Positions 1 to 7,362 of a stretch of DNA of 42,675 nt are shown piece by piece; within the stretch, counting starts at the first letter, position 1; each line of letters begins with the position of its first letter. Source of the stretch: Peptoclostridium sp965368085 (GTDB lineage Bacteria > Bacillota > Clostridia > Peptostreptococcales > Peptostreptococcaceae); the NCBI GenBank assembly GCA_965368085.1, contig CBDULP010000020.1, positions 1 to 42,675 of the forward strand. The letters run 5' to 3'. Position numbers and translations under genes: made by a program. Under the pieces are notes generated by a model, which made no database searches, was not told where the DNA came from, and saw only the letters and a list, made by a program, of their open reading frames with translations.

Positions 1-80
1 GCCCTTAGAGCTTGGGTAAACTTGGAGCGTTAGCTCTATTGACCAAGAAGCTCCCACTTCTATAAGTGGGGGTAGTTCAC
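1..80 (+). mobile_element. Right end of an IS200/IS605-family element (omega-RNA-like 3' end)
   Basis: A 9-bp stem (51-59 with 64-72, loop CTAT, one G-T pair) is followed at once by TAGTTCAC. This hairpin plus TTCAC is the layout of right ends of IS200/IS605 and tnpB-type elements. A second stem, TAGAGCT (6-12) with AGCTCTA (32-38), fits the folded 3' scaffold of a TnpB omega-RNA. The transposase or tnpB gene would lie to the left, outside the window. The element probably ends at 80, with host DNA starting at 81. Known from the family: the RNA guide would be the bases just after TTCAC. The exact element is not identified. Confidence 0.65.
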
Positions 81-122
81 GTAAAGCACTTGTTCAATAT
101 GATTTTGAAGGGGGATGATTTT

Positions 123-596
123 ATGAAGTGGGAGACGGCTCGCCTTTCCATGGCTCTTTTTATATTCTATATGCTTTTGACCGTGGACATTTCCCCTTCG
201 AATATGGCGACGGGGATGTTGATATCGGCCCTGATAGCTTCTGTTTCGACACGCGTATTCTTCAAGTCTGAAAAAAACACTAAAGTCCCCAATATTTTCA
301 CGCTTGGCGCATACATGGTATTTTTGATATTTGAAATATATAAATCCTCTTTCATTTACATGTTAAAAATAATTAAAAACGACGCGCATCCCGTAGTGGT
401 GAAGGTTAGGCTTGGCACATCGAACCCGTTCATAGTCGCAACGGTGGCAAATTCCATAACCCTCACGCCGGGAACCATAGCGATAGACGCGCAGGGCAAT
501 ACGCTTTTGGTTCTGACTACAAATGGAAAAATGGGAGCCTCGGACGTCCAGGCCGGAATCAAAAAATCATTCGAGGACCGGCTGGGGGGAGGGTGA
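123..596 (+). CDS. mrpE: Mrp/Mnh antiporter subunit E (MbhA-like)
   Basis: A 157-residue membrane protein, a usual length for MrpE/MnhE. Hydrophobic segments lie near residues 8-45 and 60-82. The family signature NSITLTPGT is at residues 110-118, within a conserved domain that continues to the C terminus. The start at 123 has GAAGGGGG at 107-114; an upstream in-frame ATG at 66 lies inside the IS end and has no ribosome site. It is the first gene of an eight-gene operon. Only 42 bases separate it from the mobile-element end, so the promoter must be in or left of that element. In Mrp complexes this subunit is part of the multi-subunit membrane antiporter that exchanges Na+ and H+. Confidence 0.9.
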   Translation: MKWETARLSMALFIFYMLLTVDISPSNMATGMLISALIASVSTRVFFKSEKNTKVPNIFTLGAYMVFLIFEIYKSSFIYMLKIIKNDAHPVVVKVRLGTSNPFIVATVANSITLTPGTIAIDAQGNTLLVLTTNGKMGASDVQAGIKKSFEDRLGGG

Positions 597-600
597 TAAA

Positions 601-858
601 GTGCTCATTTTTACAATATATTTCATAATAGCGGCAATCGCGGTATCCCTTGTAAAGGTCATAATAGGGCCGACCATATGGGACAGGCTTCTCGCTCTCA
701 ATCTGATATCCGCAAAGACCGTTATGCTCCTTACCGCATACTCTGTACGCATGGGCAATTTGAGGCTTCTTGACATATCAATAGCCTATGTTGTGGTTGG
801 CTTTTTGGGGGTTACGCTTCTTTCAAGCTATATTCTAAGGGGGGGACGTCAAAAATGA
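601..858 (+). CDS. mrpF: Mrp/Mnh antiporter subunit F (MbhB-like)
   Basis: An 85-residue, three-helix membrane protein typical of MrpF. It carries the family features GPTIWDRLLALN (about residues 20-31) and an ISIAYVVVGFLG stretch. The GTG start at 601 follows GGGGGGAGGG with four bases between the mrpE stop and this start. The longer frame opening at 523 would run inside mrpE and has no ribosome site. The stop overlaps the mrpG start as ATGA, which implies translational coupling. Confidence 0.9.
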   Translation: MLIFTIYFIIAAIAVSLVKVIIGPTIWDRLLALNLISAKTVMLLTAYSVRMGNLRLLDISIAYVVVGFLGVTLLSSYILRGGRQK

Positions 859-1181
859 TATCTGATTTTCTGCTCGTTATGGTGTGCATATACATATTTT
901 TCGGTCTGCTTGGCATATTCAGGTTCAAGAGCATATATTCAAGGCTTCTCACCGGAAGCAAGATAGACACCGCGGCCATGATAACTCTGCTTATAGCCCT
1001 TATGCTCAAGGCGCAAAACTGGCAGTTCTCGCTAAAGATATTCCTTATACTTGTGATAATGCTTGTCACAACGCCAATAAGCGGCCACATAATAGCAAGG
1101 TCTGCATTTGAAACGGGAATAGACGTCGAGGTCAAGGACCCAAAGGACGAATTCAAAAAGGGGGCCGGCCACGATGAGTGA
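855..1181 (+). CDS. mrpG: Mrp/Mnh antiporter subunit G (MbhC-like)
   Basis: A 108-residue protein with three hydrophobic segments and a charged C-terminal tail, matching MrpG. The central part FKSIYSRLLTGSKIDTAAM is the position of the conserved Y-x-R-L-h motif of the family. The ATG at 855 overlaps the mrpF stop by four bases, and its ribosome site (AAGGGGGG) lies within mrpF. The 3' end overlaps the next gene by eight bases. It acts as a structural subunit of the antiporter membrane arm. Confidence 0.9.
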   Translation: MISDFLLVMVCIYIFFGLLGIFRFKSIYSRLLTGSKIDTAAMITLLIALMLKAQNWQFSLKIFLILVIMLVTTPISGHIIARSAFETGIDVEVKDPKDEFKKGAGHDE

Positions 1182-1713
1182 GAGCATACTTTTGCTTATT
1201 CTGACAGCATGCTGCGTTTCGATAGTGGTTCAAAAAGACCTTTTCAAAAGTGTAATACTCTACAGCGTTTTTTCGCTGATGTGTGCAACGCTTTACTTTC
1301 TGTACAACGCCCCTGACGTAGCTCTTGCCGAGGTTGCCGTGGGAAGCGCGTTCATACCCGTGATTTTCATAATAGCCATATCGCGCCAGAAGGAGTTTGT
1401 GGTGGTGAGCTACGTATTTGACGATTTTTTGAGCAAGGAGCTGCCAGGCGGAAAGGCCGGAAGCGGCTACGAGCTCCTTTCAAGGTTTTGCTCCATATAC
1501 GGCCTGAGCCTTGTGCTGTGCCCCAACGAGGACGGCAAGTTTTGCGGATTTTTGAAGATAAGCAACGTGGACCTTTTCATATCGAAATCAGGGCCTGGCT
1601 ACGTCATAAAGGGCAAGTCCTCAAGCATGCTCATGAAAAGGCTCGAATCCATGGTGACCCCATACGACGACATAAGGGTGGAGATGATTGGCGATGAAGA
1701 AAACTTCGATTAA
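1174..1713 (+). CDS. DUF4040 antiporter subunit (MbhD-like, MrpA C-terminal part) with soluble extension
   Basis: Residues 1-75 form three hydrophobic helices with the DUF4040 pattern APDVALAEVAVGSAFIPVIF (about 47-66), found in MbhD and in the C-terminal part of MrpA. A Glu in that helix (ALAE) is a conserved candidate for ion transfer. Stand-alone MbhD proteins are about 95 residues; this one has 179. The extra C-terminal part of about 100 residues is soluble, with a mixed alpha/beta look (LVLCPNEDGKFCGFL, VDLFISKSGPGY). I do not recognise this extension. It overlaps mrpG at the start and the next gene at the end. Confidence 0.8.
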   Translation: MSESILLLILTACCVSIVVQKDLFKSVILYSVFSLMCATLYFLYNAPDVALAEVAVGSAFIPVIFIIAISRQKEFVVVSYVFDDFLSKELPGGKAGSGYELLSRFCSIYGLSLVLCPNEDGKFCGFLKISNVDLFISKSGPGYVIKGKSSSMLMKRLESMVTPYDDIRVEMIGDEENFD

Positions 1714-1981
1714 AATTCTAAGAGAGACGCTCCTAATTTCGATGCTCCTTTTCTGCCTTTGGGCCATATCGACTTCGGTGTCAGAGTCATCTGTATCCAT
1801 AAACAGCCTTTCAAAGGATTTTTTCATTCGAAATGGATATGCAAACACAGGTGCCAAAAACATCGTTGCCGCCATATATCTGGACTACAGACTTTTGGAC
1901 TCCGTATTCGAGTCAAGCCTGCTTCTCGTCACCATAGCGGGCGTGCTTCATATTGCAAAGTCCGAAGGCTCCATAGACTAG
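1694..1981 (+). CDS. MbhE-like antiporter subunit (MrpA/MrpB-related)
   Basis: A 95-residue protein with an N-terminal helix (about 10-28), a polar stretch with NGYANTGAKNIVAAIYLDYRLLDSVFE, and a second helix. The TGAKNIVAAILxDYRxxDT pattern is the hallmark of the small MbhE subunit and the matching part of MrpA/MrpB. A TTG at 1688 is an alternative start; ATG 1694 is preferred, with GGTGGAG ten bases upstream. It overlaps the DUF4040 gene by 20 bases. Together the two genes replace the C-terminal half of MrpA. Confidence 0.8.
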   Translation: MKKTSIKILRETLLISMLLFCLWAISTSVSESSVSINSLSKDFFIRNGYANTGAKNIVAAIYLDYRLLDSVFESSLLLVTIAGVLHIAKSEGSID

Positions 1982-2005
1982 CCCATATCCCGGGAGGCGA
2001 TTTTT

Positions 2006-2410
2006 TTGAAACATTCACTGCTACTTATATACATGGCACGGTTTCTCCACCCTTTCATGCTCATGTTCGGGGTTTATGTGATAATATTCGGAGACATTTC
2101 TCCCGGCGGAGGCTTTCAGGGCGGTGCAATACTTGCAAGCGCATATATAGCATCATATATAGCCAGCGGCAGGCAGACCTTTGACGTCCACAGCCTAATA
2201 AGACTGGAAAAGCTTTTGTACCTTTTAATAATACTCCTTTCGCTTTTGTCGGTTTTTACAAAAGGGGAGGCATTCACCAATTTTTTCCCCACGGGCGCGG
2301 CTTCAGACAGGAAAAGGCTGTTCCTGCTGTTTATGAACATATTCATAGGGTTCAAGGTGGCCCTTGGCATAACGTCTATATTCTCCATATTCGTGGAAGA
2401 GGAAGGGTAA
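2006..2410 (+). CDS. mrpB: Mrp/Mnh antiporter subunit B (MbhF-like)
   Basis: A 134-residue, four-helix protein with the MrpB signature GDISPGGGFQGG at about residues 29-40, in the loop after the first helix. The TTG start at 2006 sits six bases after GGGAGG (1992-1997). It follows the MbhE-like gene by 24 bases. After the stop comes an unusually long 140-base gap before mrpC, unlike the overlapping genes elsewhere in this operon. Confidence 0.88.
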   Translation: MKHSLLLIYMARFLHPFMLMFGVYVIIFGDISPGGGFQGGAILASAYIASYIASGRQTFDVHSLIRLEKLLYLLIILLSLLSVFTKGEAFTNFFPTGAASDRKRLFLLFMNIFIGFKVALGITSIFSIFVEEEG

Positions 2411-2550
2411 TAGGCCGCTGGTGTATGAACCGTCGCAAGCCTTGCAAAGAACGGAAAATCAGAAGCTTTAAAAAACAGAGTCGCATTGTGTGCAGCAGCA
2501 CAGATAATTTACGAAGCATACAAAGTATAAAGTCGAAAGGAGGGCTCAAT
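2411..2550 (+). other. Within-operon gap with an unexplained peptide-like frame
   Basis: This 140-base spacer interrupts an otherwise overlapping operon. In the frame 2426-2530 it reads as an Ala-rich helical peptide (contains SEALKNRVALCAAAQIIYEA) that ends at TAA, with no start codon and a TGA just upstream. It looks like a gene remnant or chance. The mrpC frame is also open from 2425, but that part is basic and unlike MrpC. Confidence 0.3.
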
Positions 2551-2883
2551 GTGGACATATGTCTTTCTTCAATTGTAATAATGGCAGGGCTTTACGGGCT
2601 TTGCACTTCAAAAAACCTTATAAAATCGGTTCTGTGTCTCAATATATCTCAGGCGGGCATAATTCTCCTTTTTCTTAAAACGGTCCATTCAAAGAGCGAC
2701 TCAATACCCATAGTCGGCTCCATGGTAGGCCCGTTTGCCGATCCGCTTCCTCAGGCTCTTATGATAACAGCTATAGTCATAGGCGCATCTGTGACATCGC
2801 TCGCTCTTATGATTTCAATAAAGCTTTTCCATGAATACGGAACCCTTGAATGGGACGAGCTTTTCAGAAAGGGGAAAATATAA
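2551..2883 (+). CDS. mrpC: Mrp/Mnh antiporter subunit C (NuoK-like, MbhG-like)
   Basis: A 110-residue, three-helix NuoK-family protein. It shows the family patterns GLYGLCTSKNLIKSVLCLNI (residues about 12-31) and DPLPQALMITAIVIGASVTS (about 67-86). The GTG at 2551 has an excellent site, GAAAGGAGGG, ending seven bases upstream. The open frame reaches back to an ATG at 2425, but that extension is basic and has no ribosome site. The TAA stop overlaps the mrpD ATG by one base. Confidence 0.9.
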   Translation: MDICLSSIVIMAGLYGLCTSKNLIKSVLCLNISQAGIILLFLKTVHSKSDSIPIVGSMVGPFADPLPQALMITAIVIGASVTSLALMISIKLFHEYGTLEWDELFRKGKI

Positions 2884-4496
2884 TGGGATACGCGATTTTA
2901 GGGATTGATCTTCTCCCCATATACATAATATTCATACCTGTAGTTTCGTCCCTCATACTGTACCTGATTCACAGCCGCCACGCCATTTTGGTTTCCATTG
3001 CATGCCAGGCCACGCTTTCCGCAGCCTGTGCGCTTTATTTCAAGCAGATATTCAACATGGACATGCACATAGTCGCCATAGGCGGCTGGGCTGAATTCGC
3101 AGGTGTCACCCTCAGGAACGACCACCTTTCAATGAGTTTCGCCATCATGAGCATAGTGATATGGTGGTGCGTGATAATATTTGCATTTTACGAAAAATAC
3201 AGCAGCAATTATCTGTTCTTCATTCTTTTTCTGGAAGGGACTTTCATGGGGCTTCTCATGAGCAACGACCTTTTCAACCTCTTTGTTTTCATAGAAATCG
3301 TAACAATAATATCCACTATGCTCATAACTTTCAAGAAGGACAAGTCCGCTCTCAAGGCCGGATTTTACTACCTAATATTCAACAATGCCGGGATGCTTTT
3401 TTATCTCATGGCATTCATAATAATATATTCCGTATGCGGCACACTCAACCTCCAGATTATAAAGACATCAATAATACCCTTCAAGGACAGCTTCCCCGTA
3501 AGGATGGCATATGTGATGATAACCGCAGCATTTGGGGTCAAATCCGCATTCTTCCCGGTTTACACCTGGCTTCCCAAAGCCCACAGTGCGGCTCCTTCAG
3601 CCATTTCAGCGCTTCTTTCGGGGCTTCTTGTTAAAAGTGGACTTTACGAGTTCATAAGGCTGAACGAGGTGTTCCACTACTCATCCATGGACGCCCCGCT
3701 TGCTGTACTGGGGTCTTTGACAGCTTTATTAGGAGCATTGTTTGCATTTTGCCAAAAGGACATAAAGCTCATACTGGCATTCAGCACGGTATCCCAGATA
3801 GGGATAATGTTCATGGGAATAGGCCCTTTCAAGGGGGTTTTATATTCAGGAGGGCTTTTGCACCTCATAAACCACAGCCTTTTCAAGTCACTGCTGTTTC
3901 TTGGTGCGGGGATAATAATATCGGAGTATAAAAACAGGAATGTAATGCAGATACGGGGTGTTTTCGCGCGGCTTCCCATGACTTCAATATTCATGATAAT
4001 AGGAATGCTTTCCATAACGGGAATGCCCTATCTGAACGGATTTGTAGGAAAAAGCATAGTGGCCTACTCCCTAAAGCAAACACCGTGGGAGCTGCTCATA
4101 CTGAAGCTTGTAAACGTGGGAACGGCGGCATCTTTCATAAAGCTCTCCCAGATATTCTTCATAAGCTTCAAGGGCGTTTCAATGAGGAGGAAAAAAAGGA
4201 TAACAGAAAACATCCCTCTCTTGATTCTTTCCATAGGATGCATAATCACGGCGGCCTTTTACGTCGATATGGCGAATGTCCTAATAGAGGTTCCTGTGCC
4301 TGACATAATAATGTTTTCTCCTCGTAAAATGGCTGAGTATGCCTTGACGATGCTGGCAGGGCTGGCCCTTTACAAGCTCGTGCTGAAAAATGACCCCCGA
4401 TGGGTCAAAAGTATAAGGCATTTCGACGTTTCCTTTGCAAATGCGTGCATGTTTCTCGTGGGGTTCGTGGCGGTTATGAGCGCCGCGATCATTTAA
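2883..4496 (+). CDS. mrpD: Mrp/Mnh antiporter subunit D (ND4/ND5-like, MbhH-like)
   Basis: A 537-residue polytopic protein of the proton-conducting ND2/4/5 family with about 14 helices. It has the conserved helix-5 Glu in FNLFVFIEIVTIIS and the core GVKSAFFPVYTWLPKAHSAAPS with its conserved Lys and His residues. These are the residues that carry ions in the family. The start overlaps the mrpC stop, with AAAGGGG eight bases upstream; an earlier in-frame ATG at 2850 lies within mrpC. It is the only ND5/ND4-like subunit here: a full MrpA is absent. The operon ends at the terminator just downstream. Confidence 0.92.
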   Translation: MGYAILGIDLLPIYIIFIPVVSSLILYLIHSRHAILVSIACQATLSAACALYFKQIFNMDMHIVAIGGWAEFAGVTLRNDHLSMSFAIMSIVIWWCVIIFAFYEKYSSNYLFFILFLEGTFMGLLMSNDLFNLFVFIEIVTIISTMLITFKKDKSALKAGFYYLIFNNAGMLFYLMAFIIIYSVCGTLNLQIIKTSIIPFKDSFPVRMAYVMITAAFGVKSAFFPVYTWLPKAHSAAPSAISALLSGLLVKSGLYEFIRLNEVFHYSSMDAPLAVLGSLTALLGALFAFCQKDIKLILAFSTVSQIGIMFMGIGPFKGVLYSGGLLHLINHSLFKSLLFLGAGIIISEYKNRNVMQIRGVFARLPMTSIFMIIGMLSITGMPYLNGFVGKSIVAYSLKQTPWELLILKLVNVGTAASFIKLSQIFFISFKGVSMRRKKRITENIPLLILSIGCIITAAFYVDMANVLIEVPVPDIIMFSPRKMAEYALTMLAGLALYKLVLKNDPRWVKSIRHFDVSFANACMFLVGFVAVMSAAII

Positions 4497-4497
4497 T

Positions 4498-4541
4498 AAA
4501 AAAAGCCCCGATTCCTTTTTGGAATCGGGGCTGCGTTTTTA
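4498..4541. terminator. Bidirectional terminator between mrpD and the helicase gene
   Basis: A perfect 12-bp stem, AGCCCCGATTCC (4504-4515) with GGAATCGGGGCT (4521-4532), flanked by A-rich sequence on the left and GTTTTT on the right. It serves the two convergent genes. Confidence 0.9.
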
Positions 4542-4546
4542 ATTTA

Positions 4547-6145
4547 TTATCTAGCGTTGGCAGGTTCCATAGAAACCCTGCTTCCTCTTATCTCTGCTCC
4601 GTCCATGCTTCTAAGAACCTGTCTGCAGCAGTCTTTCGCAACTTCGACAAATGTGAACTTGTCGTATATGTCTATTCTTCCGACTTTCTTTCCTTCTATT
4701 CCGGATTCTCCAGCTATCGCGCCTATTATGTCTCTCGCCCTTAGCTTTTGTCTTCTTCCGGCGTTAAGGAAAAGTCTCACCATTCCGGACTCTCTTGCAC
4801 CCGTGTCTTCAAATCCAGTGTTGTCAACAACTTCAGCAGTTTCTCCTCCAGTAGGATTGCAGTTCATGCTTATGAACGTCGCTATTATCTCTTCAGGTGA
4901 AGCATCTGATTTTGAAAGAAGTTCCTGAGCCGCTTTAATGTATGTTTTCTTAGGCGTCTCCTGTGATTTTTGAACCATGTCCTCCACTACAGTGCTCAAC
5001 TTAAGCTTTTGAACGTCCTCAGCAGAAGGTGCGCTTATCTTGTTTATAGGAGCTTTTGTGTATTTTTCTATTCTCTTAAGCCTTCCAGCTTCTCCGCCCC
5101 ATGCAAATGTGAATGATTTACCCTTGTTTCCAGCTCTTCCCGTTCTTCCTATTCTGTGTACATAATACTCTATGTCCTGAGGAACTTCGAAGTTGAACAC
5201 AGCGTCCACGTTATCCACGTCAAGTCCTCTTGCCGCAACGTCTGTAGCCACAAGAACCCTTATGATCCCGTTTCTGAATTTGTTCATCACGCTGTCTCTT
5301 CTCTGCTGGCTCATGTCACCGTGAAGCGCTCCTACAAAGTATCCCTTTTCAGAAAGCTCGTCAGAAAGCTCGTCTGCGCCTCTTTTAGTGTTGCAAAATA
5401 CCAGTGAAAGTCTTGGCGAGTGTATGTCAAGAAGCCTTGAAAGCATTTCAGCTCTTTCCTTCTGTCTGACTCTCATGTATACCTGCTCTATTGCATCGGC
5501 TGTAAGGTTCTTTCCCTCAACCTTTACTACCTGTCTGTCTGTCTTCTGGTATCTCTTAGACATTTGCATTATTTCCTTAGGCATTGTAGCCGAGAAGAAT
5601 ACAGTCTGTCTTTCGCTTCCAGTTTCAGCAAGTATTGTCTCTATGTCTTCTCTAAAGCCCATGTCAAGCATTTCATCGGCTTCGTCAAGTATGATCATTT
5701 GAAGGTTGCTAAGCTTTAAGCTTCCTCTTCTCATGTGGTCCATTACTCTTCCAGGAGTTCCCGCAACTATTTGCACTCCTTTTCCAAGCGCCTTAAGCTG
5801 AGTGCTTATAGACTGCCCACCGTATATAGCAAGCGTATTTATTCCTTTTTTGTATTTCGCAAATTTCTTAAGCTCTCCGGTAACCTGTACCGCAAGCTCT
5901 CTTGTCGGACAAAGCACTAGTACTTGAACGCTCTTGTCACTTGGATCTGCAGCTTCAACCGCTGGTATTCCAAATGCCGCTGTCTTTCCTGTTCCAGTCT
6001 TCGCCTGTCCTATTATATCTTTACCCTGCATAACAAGTGGAATTGCAGTCTCCTGTATTGCTGATGGCTCTTTAAATCCTATTTCAGAAACTGCTCTAAG
6101 CACCTTGTCTGACAGGTTTAGTTTTTTGAATCCGTTGTTTTCCAT
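4547..6145 (-). CDS. deaD: DEAD-box ATP-dependent RNA helicase with DbpA-type RNA-binding domain
   Basis: 532 residues. The Q motif is near residues 6-36, Walker A AKTGTGKT at 48-55, PTREL at 80-84, GTPGR near 129, DEAD at 154-157 and SAT at 185-187. ATDVAARGLD and HRIGRTGRAG follow in the second RecA domain. The last 75 residues (from about 455, MVRLFLNAGRR onward) match the DbpA/YxiN C-terminal RRM that directs such enzymes to structured rRNA. A role in ribosome assembly or cold RNA remodelling is likely. ATG 6145 has AAGGAAG upstream (minus strand); an earlier in-frame start ten codons upstream lacks a site. Confidence 0.93.
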   Translation of the reverse strand: MENNGFKKLNLSDKVLRAVSEIGFKEPSAIQETAIPLVMQGKDIIGQAKTGTGKTAAFGIPAVEAADPSDKSVQVLVLCPTRELAVQVTGELKKFAKYKKGINTLAIYGGQSISTQLKALGKGVQIVAGTPGRVMDHMRRGSLKLSNLQMIILDEADEMLDMGFREDIETILAETGSERQTVFFSATMPKEIMQMSKRYQKTDRQVVKVEGKNLTADAIEQVYMRVRQKERAEMLSRLLDIHSPRLSLVFCNTKRGADELSDELSEKGYFVGALHGDMSQQRRDSVMNKFRNGIIRVLVATDVAARGLDVDNVDAVFNFEVPQDIEYYVHRIGRTGRAGNKGKSFTFAWGGEAGRLKRIEKYTKAPINKISAPSAEDVQKLKLSTVVEDMVQKSQETPKKTYIKAAQELLSKSDASPEEIIATFISMNCNPTGGETAEVVDNTGFEDTGARESGMVRLFLNAGRRQKLRARDIIGAIAGESGIEGKKVGRIDIYDKFTFVEVAKDCCRQVLRSMDGAEIRGSRVSMEPANAR

Positions 6146-6372
6146 ATATACTTCCTTTCGATTATCACATATCATATATCATATATCCATGGTGCGCCTG
6201 TATTTGGCGCCATGTTTCCCAATATTTACGATTGTTTACGTTTTGCCGGCTTCTCAATTATATATTTAAACTTTGAAACTTGCAAGTTATTTTACGGTTA
6301 ATTTGAATAATTTTCCGAACAAAGGAGTTTATACCCATGTAAAACGTTTGCCACATCACACACTACACAAAG

Positions 6373-6444
6373 AAAGCCCCAATTCCATATGGAAACTTTG
6401 ACTGTTACGCTTTTCGTTTCAAAGTTTCCCGGAATCAGGGCTTT
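6373..6444. repeat. Nested palindromic repeat element, copy 1
   Basis: An inner perfect 11-bp stem, GGAAACTTTGA (6391-6401) with TCAAAGTTTCC (6419-6429), lies inside an outer 12-of-14-bp stem, AAAGCCCCAATTCC (6373-6386) with GGAATCAGGGCTTT (6431-6444). The inner stem and its flanks recur at 42551-42614. The outer arm is nearly identical to the terminator arm at 4502-4515. It lies downstream of the parvulin gene and may end its transcript. The rest of 6146-6517 holds the helicase leader and no gene. Confidence 0.75.
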
Positions 6445-6517
6445 ATGACGTGCCGGAAATCTCAAAACGCAAGATTATGGCCGCTTATATATCAAAGTCC
6501 TCTATTAAAGTCCTCTA

Positions 6518-7264
6518 TTAAAGTACTTCTACGCTGTTCTTTTCCTTAAGTGCGCTTGTCTTTTCTACATAAGCGTCGTTTTGCTTTTTCATAAGAAGCA
6601 TTCTTGCTATTTCAGCTTTTGAATCCTCAAGTGATTTTTGAGCGCCTTCAACTTTGTTTGTAACCTTAACTATGTGGAATCCGAATTGTGTAGAGAAAGG
6701 CTCGCTTATCTCTCCAACTGGAAGATCAAATGCAACTTCTTCGAATTCTGGAACCATTTTTCCCTTTGTGAATTCTCCAAGGTCTCCACCGTTTCCTTTA
6801 GATGGGCACTTAGAGTATTTTCCAGCTGCCTCTGCGAAGTCAAGTCCTTCGTTTATCTCTTTAACTATGTCGTCAGCCTGCTCTTTTGTCTCCACTAGTA
6901 TGTGGCTCGCCTGAACTGACTCTTCAGTCTTGAATTTGTCCTTGTTTTCTTCATAGTACTTTGCAACCTCTTCAGTTTCAACCTTAACTGATTGAAGAAG
7001 CTTTCTTATAGCATACTGCTTAAGAAGGTTCACTTTTGCACTTTCAAGCTCTGCAACGAATTCTTCCTCTTCGTTCACATTGCTGTCAATTGCATCGATA
7101 TAGAAAAGTTCCTGGTGTATAAGCTCGTCAATAAGCTGCTTTCTTCCCTCTTCTGACTGGAACTGCATAGCTCTTTGTGGTCCAAGCCCTTGAAGCAGGA
7201 AGTCCAGGTCGCTTTGCTTTATCTCTTTTCCGTTAACTTTTGCAAGTACTTTGTTTTCACTCAT
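6518..7264 (-). CDS. Cytoplasmic parvulin-type peptidyl-prolyl isomerase (SurA/PpiC-like)
   Basis: 248 residues. Residues about 1-105 form a helical SurA-like chaperone arm (VNGKEIKQSDLDFLL). Residues about 115-210 are a PpiC rotamase domain with QASHILVETKEQA, CPSKGNGGDLGEF and FGFHIVKV. There is no signal peptide or lipobox, unlike PrsA foldases, so it probably acts in the cytosol. ATG 7264 has AAGGAG upstream; a 13-codon N-terminal extension in the same frame is not used in this call. A 13-base direct duplication (TCCTCTATTAAAG type) spans the stop codon near 6498-6523. Confidence 0.88.
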   Translation of the reverse strand: MSENKVLAKVNGKEIKQSDLDFLLQGLGPQRAMQFQSEEGRKQLIDELIHQELFYIDAIDSNVNEEEEFVAELESAKVNLLKQYAIRKLLQSVKVETEEVAKYYEENKDKFKTEESVQASHILVETKEQADDIVKEINEGLDFAEAAGKYSKCPSKGNGGDLGEFTKGKMVPEFEEVAFDLPVGEISEPFSTQFGFHIVKVTNKVEGAQKSLEDSKAEIARMLLMKKQNDAYVEKTSALKEKNSVEVL

Positions 7265-7329
7265 ATTAAAGTAATCTCCTTTTAAGTCAATTTTTTTGCT
7301 CATGCGCTAATGCCATATTAACATAAATG

Positions 7330-7355
7330 GGGCCGGCTGTAAAACAACCGGCAAA
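7330..7355 (-). terminator. Weak hairpin after the CPA2 antiporter gene
   Basis: A stem GCCGG-TGT (7333-7341) pairs with ACA-CCGGC (7345-7353) with one G-T pair, loop AAA. The T-run on the minus strand is poor, so this may be a 3' end stabiliser more than a strong terminator. Confidence 0.5.
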
Positions 7356-7362
7356 CTTTTCC

